Shown: positions 7,141 through 11,576 of the stretch, piece after piece
How the letters are laid out: each line of letters opens with the position of its first letter
How positions within the stretch are numbered: the first letter of the stretch is position 1
Origin: Eubacteriales Family XIII. Incertae Sedis bacterium
GTDB taxonomy: Bacteria > Bacillota > Clostridia > Peptostreptococcales > Anaerovoracaceae
Reading direction: 5' to 3'
Length of the DNA: 11,576 nucleotides
NCBI GenBank assembly: GCA_031278255.1
Contig: JAITKU010000197.1
Coordinates: 1 to 11,576, forward strand
Notes under the pieces: generated by a model
The model's input: the letters and a program-made list of their open reading frames with translations, nothing else
What the model was told of the DNA's origin: nothing
The model's database searches: none
Position numbers and translations under genes: made by a program

Positions 7141-7159
7141 ATAGATTAGCACACTCTAA
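7141..7159. promoter_or_regulatory. Candidate DtxR/IdeR-like operator overlapping the -10 box
   Basis: Plus-strand ATAGATTAGCACACTCTAA agrees with the DtxR/IdeR consensus TTAGGTTAGCCTAACCTAA at 13 of 19 positions by my count, including the central TTAGC and the final CTAA. It covers the -10 hexamer of the iron operon promoter (7143-7148), so an iron-loaded repressor bound here would block RNA polymerase. I did not find a good Fur box (GATAATGATAATCATTATC). Confidence 0.5.
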
Positions 7160-7171
7160 CACTTATGTCAA
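7143..7171 (-). promoter_or_regulatory. Promoter of the iron-uptake operon
   Basis: On the minus strand, a perfect -35 hexamer TTGACA (7171-7166) is followed by a 17-bp spacer and TAATCT (7148-7143). The TGC directly before the -10 makes it an extended -10 promoter. The predicted start is near 7136, giving a leader of about 104 nt before the TTG codon at 7032. The promoter lies in an AT-rich island within GC-rich DNA, and a repressor-like operator overlaps it. Confidence 0.72.
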
Positions 7172-7204
7172 GTATGAAAGCGATATTTTTTACATTTTGG
7201 GTTA

Positions 7205-7311
7205 CCGGCGGCTGTTGCCGGCGGCTTGGCGGATCCTCGCGGAACGGGGCGCTTCCGAACTTTTGTAAACAATTGAGACCTTTGTTCCGCTTGCCATATA
7301 CAAGCCGCCGG
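7205..7311. repeat. CCGGCGGCT element: two direct copies and one inverted copy in the mobB promoter
   Basis: CCGGCGGCT occurs at 7205-7213 and 7218-7226 (13-bp period). Its reverse complement AGCCGCCGG is at 7303-7311, inside the spacer of the promoter at 7297-7325. The second direct copy and the inverted copy extend to ten bases (CCGGCGGCTT, 7218-7227; AAGCCGCCGG, 7302-7311). The layout suggests a DNA-looping operator or a long-range stem, though CG-rich words recur by chance in such DNA. The rest of the 430-base region between the FTR1 and mobB starts holds the two promoters, the operator-like sites and the leaders described separately. Confidence 0.35.
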
Positions 7312-7325
7312 ATTTTTGGTATACT
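7297..7325 (+). promoter_or_regulatory. Promoter of mobB-moeA
   Basis: TATACA (7297-7302), a 17-bp spacer and TATACT (7320-7325), with TGG directly before the -10, form an extended -10 promoter. The -35 matches consensus at four of six positions, the -10 at five of six. Transcription would start near 7332, leaving about 130 nt before the mobB ATG. That leader contains CGCGCG (7395-7400) able to pair with CGCGCG (7421-7426) around a TTTTTGG-rich loop, and GGCGC/GCGCC arms further upstream. No molybdenum-cofactor riboswitch could be confirmed by eye. Confidence 0.55.
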
Positions 7326-7461
7326 GTTCGCAGACGGCGCGGTATTTTCGATGGAATTGCGTTGCGCCATGGCGATTTTTGTTTGGGACGCTCACGCGCG
7401 TTCCGGTTTTTGGTTTTTGGCGCGCGAATCGAGCCGGCGGCGAGGCCGAGGAGGTGTCGCG

Positions 7462-7968
7462 ATGTCGAAAAGGCCCCCCGTACTCGCGGTGTGCGGCTTC
7501 AAAAATGCGGGAAAGACAACCTTGATAGAGCGCGTACTGCCGCTGCTTGCGGATCGCGGTTTGAAAGTGGCGGTGATCAAGCGGGACGGGCATCGCTTCG
7601 AGGCGGACGTGCGGGACACCGACACGCGGCGCTTTCTGCAGGCCGGCGCGCACGGCACGGCTGTGTTCGACGGCGAAAAGTACATGCTTGTGAAACGGGA
7701 GGCCGTCTCGGAGGACCGCTTTCTTGCGGCCTTTTCGGACGCGGATTTGATCCTGCTGGAGGGTTTTAAGGCTTCTTCATGGCCCAAGATCGAGGTGCTG
7801 CGCGGCGATTCGGCCCCCGTCTGCGATCCCGCGAGCCTGATCGCGTTCGCGCTTCCCGAGGGGACCGGCGCGCCGGAGGGCGCGAACGTACCCGCGATAT
7901 CGCGCGATGATTGCGCCGCTTTCGCGGAATTGATCTGCGCTTACGCGCGCGGCGGCGGAAAGGATTGA
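7462..7968 (+). CDS. mobB: MobB-like P-loop GTPase, molybdopterin-guanine dinucleotide biosynthesis
   Basis: A 168-residue cytoplasmic protein matching MobB, a GTP-binding accessory of molybdenum cofactor biosynthesis that assists attachment of GMP to molybdopterin by MobA. The P-loop is GFKNAGKTT (12-20). It is followed by IKRDGHRFEADVRDTDTRRF (39-58) and AGAHG (61-65), the typical MobB block that links switch residues to the second strand. The Walker B-like strand is DLILLEGFK (95-103), and PKIEVLR (108-114) follows. Length fits stand-alone MobB. The start at 7462 has GAGGAGG at 7448-7454 and places the P-loop at the usual distance from the N-terminus. The frame is open back to 7165, but the upstream residues lack family character and lie partly before the promoter. 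It ends two bases before the moeA ATG, so the pair is an operon. No mobA is visible in the window. Confidence 0.92.
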   Translation: MSKRPPVLAVCGFKNAGKTTLIERVLPLLADRGLKVAVIKRDGHRFEADVRDTDTRRFLQAGAHGTAVFDGEKYMLVKREAVSEDRFLAAFSDADLILLEGFKASSWPKIEVLRGDSAPVCDPASLIAFALPEGTGAPEGANVPAISRDDCAAFAELICAYARGGGKD

Positions 7969-7970
7969 GT

Positions 7971-9194
7971 ATGCTTTGCGGAATCGATTTGGAAAAGGCG
8001 CTCGAATTGATGTGCGAGGGGGTTTGTGCGCTCGACCCCGAGGATGCGGACCTGCTTGCGGCGAACGGCCGCGTGCTTGCGGAGGATATCGTATCATCCG
8101 CGGATCAGCCGCCGTTTCCGCGCTCCCCGCTGGACGGTTACGCTTTCGACGCCGCGGACAGCGAGGGCGCCTCGCGGGAGCGGCCCGTCATACTCAAGGT
8201 CGCGGAAAAGATTTATGCCGGCGCGTGGTCGGACAGGACGGTGCGGCGCGGTGAAGCGGTCAAGCTTATGACGGGGGCGATGATTCCGAAAGGCTGCAAC
8301 TGCGTGATCATGCAGGAGGATACGGACGAGGGAGAGGACGCGGTTCGCATATATAAGCGGCTCAAGCCCGACGAGAATTATTGCTTTGCGGGCGAGGACT
8401 ATAAAAAGGGCGAACGGCTCCTGCCGGCTTTCGCGCGGATCGATCCGGCGGCCATGGCGGTGATCGCGGGCGCGGGCAGGGCGCGGGTAAGGGTGATCCG
8501 AAAGCCGCGCGTGTCCGTGATCTCGACGGGCGACGAACTGGCGGCGCCGGGCGGCCCGCGCGGGCAGGGCGCGATCTACTGCAGCAACAACTATTATATC
8601 GAAGCGCGGCTTGTCGAAATGGGCGCGGAGATCGTTTCGTCTCACATCGTGCGGGACGACGCGGCGGCATTGGAAGCCGCCGTTGAATCGGCCGCCGCGG
8701 AATCGGATATCGTCCTCTCCACGGGGGGTGTATCCGTGGGGGAAAAGGACCTCCTGCTCCGGGTTCTGGAGGCGATGGGGGCGGATATCGTGTTTCAACG
8801 CGTCAACATCAAGCCGGGTTCGCCCGCGATCTTTTCAAGATACGGGGATGCCCGTCTGCTGGCGCTTTCCGGGAATCCTTTCGCGTCCGCCGCGAGTCTG
8901 GAACTTCTCGTTTGGCCCCTGCTTGCGGCCCTGACGGGCGATCGGACCCTGACGCCCGTGCGGGTTTCCGCCGTATTGGCAAATGATTTCAACAAAAAAG
9001 GCGGCGTGCGGCGCTTTGTCAGGGGGCGTTTCGACGGGGTTGCCGTGCGTTTGCCGGACGGCCATTCCAACGGACAGATTCGTTCCCTGATCGGCTGCAA
9101 CTGCCTCATCGATATACCGCCGGGGAGCGGCGGATTGAAAGCGGGGGATCGCGTTTTTGTGCTGCTCTTTCCCGGCGCGGCGGTATTCCGTTGA
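7971..9194 (+). CDS. moeA: Molybdopterin molybdenumtransferase MoeA
   Basis: A 407-residue enzyme of the usual MoeA length. MoeA inserts molybdate into adenylylated molybdopterin, the last common step to active cofactor. Motifs in order: SPLDGYAF (52-59, catalytic-type Asp55), GEAVKLMTGAMIPKGCNCVI (94-113), NYCFAGEDYKKGE (136-148), STGDEL (185-190), STGGVSVGEKD (250-260, Asp260), VNIKPGSP (278-285) and LSGNPFAS (299-306). The domain IV region (about 326-403) has DIPPGSGGLKAGDRV near its end. One variation: E. coli MoeA has KPGKP where this protein has KPGSP, so the second lysine is Ser284. The ATG lies two bases after the mobB stop, with AAAGGA in the mobB 3' end as its ribosome site. The gene is followed by a bidirectional terminator. 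Tungstate use in place of molybdate cannot be excluded from sequence. Confidence 0.95.
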   Translation: MLCGIDLEKALELMCEGVCALDPEDADLLAANGRVLAEDIVSSADQPPFPRSPLDGYAFDAADSEGASRERPVILKVAEKIYAGAWSDRTVRRGEAVKLMTGAMIPKGCNCVIMQEDTDEGEDAVRIYKRLKPDENYCFAGEDYKKGERLLPAFARIDPAAMAVIAGAGRARVRVIRKPRVSVISTGDELAAPGGPRGQGAIYCSNNYYIEARLVEMGAEIVSSHIVRDDAAALEAAVESAAAESDIVLSTGGVSVGEKDLLLRVLEAMGADIVFQRVNIKPGSPAIFSRYGDARLLALSGNPFASAASLELLVWPLLAALTGDRTLTPVRVSAVLANDFNKKGGVRRFVRGRFDGVAVRLPDGHSNGQIRSLIGCNCLIDIPPGSGGLKAGDRVFVLLFPGAAVFR

Positions 9195-9219
9195 AGCAAT
9201 CGCGGCTTGCAATGGCGCC

Positions 9220-9260
9220 GTTCGAGCGCGCGAAAAGCGCGTCCGAACAGACACGCTTTT
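9220..9260. terminator. Bidirectional terminator between moeA and the SLH-hydrolase gene
   Basis: AAAAGCGCGT (9233-9242) pairs with ACACGCTTTT (9251-9260) at nine of ten positions around an 8-nt loop. This gives a GC stem with A- and T-tracts on either side, the form of a rho-independent terminator usable in both directions between convergent genes. An overlapping alternative fold pairs GTTCG-A-GCGCGC (9220-9231) with GCGCGT-C-CGAAC (9237-9248) around a GAAAA loop. The two share 9237-9242 and are mutually exclusive. Confidence 0.65.
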
Positions 9261-9283
9261 CGTATGCTCGCTTGCAAAGCGGG

Positions 9284-10987
9284 TCAGGGTTTTGCCTGTG
9301 CCACCACCCAGTCGTATATCGCGATCTCATGCGCCGGGTGCAACAGTTCGTGGCCCGTATACGCCGCGATGTGAATCTGCGCCGGAACGTTCGCTTTTTT
9401 CAGCAATGCGTAAAGTTCTATGTCTTGGTACACGGGGACAAGGAAGTCCTGCGTACCGTGATAAAGCAAGAATGGCGGGTCGCCCGAATCCACATTGTTC
9501 ACCGGTGAGGCGGATTTCACGGTCTGCGCGAGTTCCCAAAGCTCGTGGGAAACGTCGCCCGAGGCGCGTACCGCGCGTATGTCCGCCATCGACACACCGG
9601 CGGGATATTGTTCGGATTTGTAACGGTTCATGCCGAAAAACATCGCTTCGGCCGAAAACGGCGTGTCGTGCATAAACCGCGCCGTGTCGATGTCCTGAAT
9701 GTAAGGGTCAACCTGTCCGAACATGTTGGTCATATCTGAAATTCCGAACATATCGAGCGCATACCCCACCTTGCTCGACACACCCGCGTTGCCGAACAGT
9801 TCGCCCTCATGCGCCGGACTGTCGCCGGTGAGCGCGAGCAGTTGCGCCCAGTAACCGCCGGCGGACGCACCCGCAATTCCGAAATTATCCGGGTCTATCC
9901 CCAGGCTCTCCGCGTTCGCGCGGAGATAGCGGATCTGTGCTTTCAACTCGTGCAACGGCTGCGGATATGCCGCCTCCTGCGACAGGCTGTAACTCAGGCT
10001 CGCGACGGCAATCCCATTTCTCAGGCATGTTTCGAGCAACGCAAAATTCTGCGCCTCAATCTGCGTATTGTCTCCCAGCACCCATGCCCCGCCGAAAACA
10101 TATAGCAACAAGGGGTCATGCCCCGTCGAGCGGATCGGCTTATAAAAACGGACAGAGATGTCTTTCTCACGGTTTTCCGCATAGGTAAACGGTTCGAGCG
10201 CATGTGCCGGCGTGAACGCGGCGATGTTTTCCCATTGACTGAAAGCAGCATCCGCTATCGGCGATTTTCCGACAAGTATCTCGGTGTAAGCATAAGAACC
10301 GGACTCGGTTTTCCGCGCGGCAAGGCTCGGGTAATCTTTCGTCATGCGCTCATATACGGCGAGCAATTCCGACCGCGTGACCGTTCCGTCCGGATTGAAA
10401 GCGCCATCCTCTCCGACGGGCAGATATCCTTTGGATACGAACGCGGATACGGCACCGGTCGCATAACGTGAAACCGATGCCGCGTCCTTAAAATCCGCAT
10501 CCTCGGCCGGAGCTTCGATTTTGAACGCGCGCGCAATCATGACAGCAAGTTCTTCGCGCGTCACAGGGTTGAGAGGCGATATGGTCCGGCCCATAGGCGT
10601 TTCGCTTCCGTGCAGTACATCCGCCGCAACGGCGTGGAGAATCGCGTTCACGCCGGCATAGCTTACTTTCGCGTCCGGCAGACCGTATAAGTCGGAGAAA
10701 GTTTTTTCGGTCCGCTCCGTCCATGCGTCGCGGAATATGGCGTAAAGCGATTCTGCGGCATCGGCGCGCGTCGCCGGCGCGTCCGGGCGGAAGAATTCGG
10801 GCCCCATGGGTTCCTGCGACGCGCCTCTCAAAACGCCCGCGTCGCTCCATGCGTCGATCCGTTCGGTGTCCGGTCTGCCGGCCGTGTCGGGATACTGTAC
10901 GGCGGAGACCGTTGCCGCCGCGGGGACGCACAGCGCGAGGGTGAGAACAACGGTGAGCAAACGTCTGATCCTTTGATGGTTTTTCAT
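9284..10987 (-). CDS. Secreted SLH-repeat protein with alpha/beta-hydrolase (esterase-like) domain
   Basis: A 567-residue surface protein. Residues 1-29 are a signal peptide (MKNHQRIRRLLTVV, ending VSA). Three SLH repeats follow: about 31-88 (AWSDAGVLRG, RADAAESLY), 96-157 (SPLNPVTREELAVMIARAF) and 165-217 (FNPDGTVTRSELLAVYERM). SLH triplets anchor proteins to pyruvylated secondary cell-wall polymers. Residues 275-567 form a BD-FAE/Aes-like hydrolase: oxyanion segment YVFGGAWVLGD, nucleophile Ser375 in GASAGG, probable acid Asp514 in GTQDFLVP and His546 in YTGHELLH. FGGAW replaces the usual HGGGW. It likely cleaves carboxyl or carbohydrate esters outside the cell; the substrate is unknown. 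The ATG at 10987 has AAGGAGG 6 nt upstream. The frame could extend two codons to a TTG, but that would overlap this ribosome site. It is divergent from a LysR gene and convergent with moeA. Confidence 0.92.
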   Translation of the reverse strand: MKNHQRIRRLLTVVLTLALCVPAAATVSAVQYPDTAGRPDTERIDAWSDAGVLRGASQEPMGPEFFRPDAPATRADAAESLYAIFRDAWTERTEKTFSDLYGLPDAKVSYAGVNAILHAVAADVLHGSETPMGRTISPLNPVTREELAVMIARAFKIEAPAEDADFKDAASVSRYATGAVSAFVSKGYLPVGEDGAFNPDGTVTRSELLAVYERMTKDYPSLAARKTESGSYAYTEILVGKSPIADAAFSQWENIAAFTPAHALEPFTYAENREKDISVRFYKPIRSTGHDPLLLYVFGGAWVLGDNTQIEAQNFALLETCLRNGIAVASLSYSLSQEAAYPQPLHELKAQIRYLRANAESLGIDPDNFGIAGASAGGYWAQLLALTGDSPAHEGELFGNAGVSSKVGYALDMFGISDMTNMFGQVDPYIQDIDTARFMHDTPFSAEAMFFGMNRYKSEQYPAGVSMADIRAVRASGDVSHELWELAQTVKSASPVNNVDSGDPPFLLYHGTQDFLVPVYQDIELYALLKKANVPAQIHIAAYTGHELLHPAHEIAIYDWVVAQAKP

Positions 10988-11038
10988 GCGCAACCTCCTT
11001 TTTGTGGAATCTCCGTGTTTTTTGGTTTCCCGTCATAA

Positions 11039-11067
11039 ACCGTATCACAGACCGCGTGCATTTTCAA
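11039..11067 (-). promoter_or_regulatory. Candidate promoter of the SLH-hydrolase gene
   Basis: Minus-strand TTGAAA (11067-11062), a 17-bp spacer and TACGGT (11044-11039). The -35 matches consensus at five of six positions, the -10 at only three. The start would fall near 11032, 45 nt before the ATG. The weak -10 would suit a promoter that needs an activator such as the divergent LysR protein. Confidence 0.35.
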
Positions 11068-11098
11068 GATCTCGGCGGAAACGCGGCGCTGTACGCCT

Positions 11099-11115
11099 AT
11101 ATATAAAATATATAT
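11099..11115. repeat. AT-rich inverted repeat in the LysR/hydrolase intergenic region
   Basis: ATATATA-AAA-TATATAT is a perfect 7-3-7 inverted repeat between the two divergent genes. With T11098 and A11110 it fits the loose T-N11-A pattern of LysR-type regulator sites, and it lies about 32-48 bp upstream of the candidate -35 of the hydrolase promoter, a usual place for the regulator-binding site. Simple AT composition makes chance symmetry likely enough for caution. Confidence 0.35.
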
Positions 11116-11134
11116 CGCGTCGGTACACATGTTG

Positions 11135-11163
11135 TTGTTTTCATCGTATATCCATGGTAAACT
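11135..11163 (+). promoter_or_regulatory. Candidate promoter of the LysR gene
   Basis: TTGTTT (11135-11140), a 17-bp spacer and TAAACT (11158-11163), with TGG before the -10 (extended -10 type). Transcription would start near 11170, so the leader is very short and the ribosome site at 11168-11175 would be at or near the 5' end; a start slightly upstream is equally possible. Confidence 0.35.
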
Positions 11164-11185
11164 CAAAGGGGGAGGTTGATGTCTG

Positions 11186-11576
11186 ATGGAACACCTTACC
11201 TTGCGTCAGATTGAATCTTTTCTCTCGGTTGCGCACAGCGGGAGCATATCCCGCGCGGCGCGAGAACTTTATATAAGCCAACCGGTTGTCAGCAAATACG
11301 TGCGCGAGGTCGAGTCCGTTTTCGGCGCGCCGCTGTTTGAGCGCTCAAACAAAGGCGCGCGTCTCACGGAAACGGGCGTACGCGCCTACGCCGAGATCTA
11401 CTTGATCCACGAGCAGTATCGCCTTGCGCTCGATGAAACAATTTCGCGGATTTCGGCACGGGAGCGCCCGACTTTGCGCGTCGGCTGTATTCAAGAAAGC
11501 GCTGTGCGCGGTATATCGGAAAACGTTTGCGCCGGTGTCGAACGGGATTTCCCGGGTATGCGCATCAAGCGGGGCT
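11186..11576 (+). CDS. LysR family transcriptional regulator (N-terminal part, runs off the window)
   Basis: The first 130 codons of a LysR-type regulator; about 300 residues would be usual. The N-terminal winged helix-turn-helix is clear: LTLRQIESFLSVAHSGSISR (4-23), AARELYISQPVVSKYVREVE (24-43), then FGAPLFERSNKGARLTETG (46-64), the classic wing region. A linker helix follows, and RPTLRVGCIQESAV begins the substrate-binding domain near residue 93, where LysR effector domains usually start. The ATG at 11186 has GGGGGAGG (11168-11175) 10 nt upstream, and an in-frame TGA at 11177-11179 rules out a longer protein apart from a CTG at 11183. Its position divergent from the SLH-hydrolase gene suggests it controls that gene and itself; the inducer is unknown. 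Confidence 0.95.
   Translation, partial: MEHLTLRQIESFLSVAHSGSISRAARELYISQPVVSKYVREVESVFGAPLFERSNKGARLTETGVRAYAEIYLIHEQYRLALDETISRISARERPTLRVGCIQESAVRGISENVCAGVERDFPGMRIKRG

Noticed and set aside
7100..7200. Fur box in the iron operon promoter
   Set aside because: No stretch approaches GATAATGATAATCATTATC; the symmetry present fits a DtxR-type site better.
7165..7461. An in-frame N-terminal extension of MobB back to 7165 or to ATG 7351
   Set aside because: No ribosome site at those starts, part of it lies before the promoter, and the residues are not MobB-like; 7462 has GAGGAGG at good spacing.
10985..10993. TTG two codons upstream as the start of the SLH-hydrolase gene
   Set aside because: It touches the AAGGAGG site; the ATG at 10987 has ideal 6-nt spacing.
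1..11576. tRNA, rRNA, CRISPR arrays, transposases, integrases, toxin-antitoxin or phage genes
   Set aside because: None found on reading both strands. Composition is fairly even and every substantial reading frame fits an ordinary chromosomal gene.

Overview
The window looks like chromosomal DNA of a high-GC bacterium. The signs are strong GG-rich Shine-Dalgarno sites, lipoprotein signal peptides and a secreted protein with three S-layer homology (SLH) repeats. Together these suggest a Gram-positive anaerobe, most likely a high-GC Clostridia-type Firmicute; an actinobacterium such as a coriobacterium is possible. This placement is inference. I see no rRNA, tRNA, CRISPR array, insertion sequence or prophage gene.

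Bases 1-7171 (minus strand) hold a seven-gene iron-uptake operon of the FTR1/P19 type. The order of transcription is: FTR1 family iron permease (7032-5806), P19-like metal-binding lipoprotein (5657-5031), DUF2318 membrane protein with a Cys-rich C-terminal domain (4881-3631), two paralogous FtsX/MacB-type permeases (3608-2325 and 2241-1108), their ABC ATPase (1042-296), and the start of a lipoprotein with an FMN-binding-like domain (299 to beyond base 1). The first six match the order of the Campylobacter jejuni Cj1658-p19-Cj1660-Cj1663 locus and the related E. coli fetMP locus. Those loci go on with thioredoxin-like proteins; here the next gene is an FMN-binding-type lipoprotein that overlaps the ATPase gene by four bases. 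A strong promoter (TTGACA, 17-bp spacer, extended -10) lies at 7143-7171. Two sites resembling the DtxR/IdeR iron-repressor operator overlap and follow its -10 box. Stem-loops upstream of the DUF2318 gene could lower transcription of the distal half.

Bases 7172-9260 (plus strand) hold a molybdenum-cofactor unit: an extended -10 promoter at 7297-7325, a leader of about 130 nt, then mobB (7462-7968) and moeA (7971-9194) two bases apart. A bidirectional terminator at 9220-9260 separates moeA from the convergent gene that follows.

Bases 9284-10987 (minus strand) encode a secreted protein joining three SLH repeats to an alpha/beta-hydrolase (esterase-like) domain. A LysR family regulator (11186 to beyond the window end) is divergent from it across a 198-bp region with candidate promoters for both genes and an AT inverted repeat.

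Working model: the P19 lipoprotein captures metal outside the membrane, FTR1 moves iron inward, and the DUF2318 protein, the MacB-like ABC complex and the flavin-type lipoprotein form an associated redox or envelope module whose mechanism is not settled. The molybdenum unit and the SLH-hydrolase/LysR pair appear functionally independent of it.
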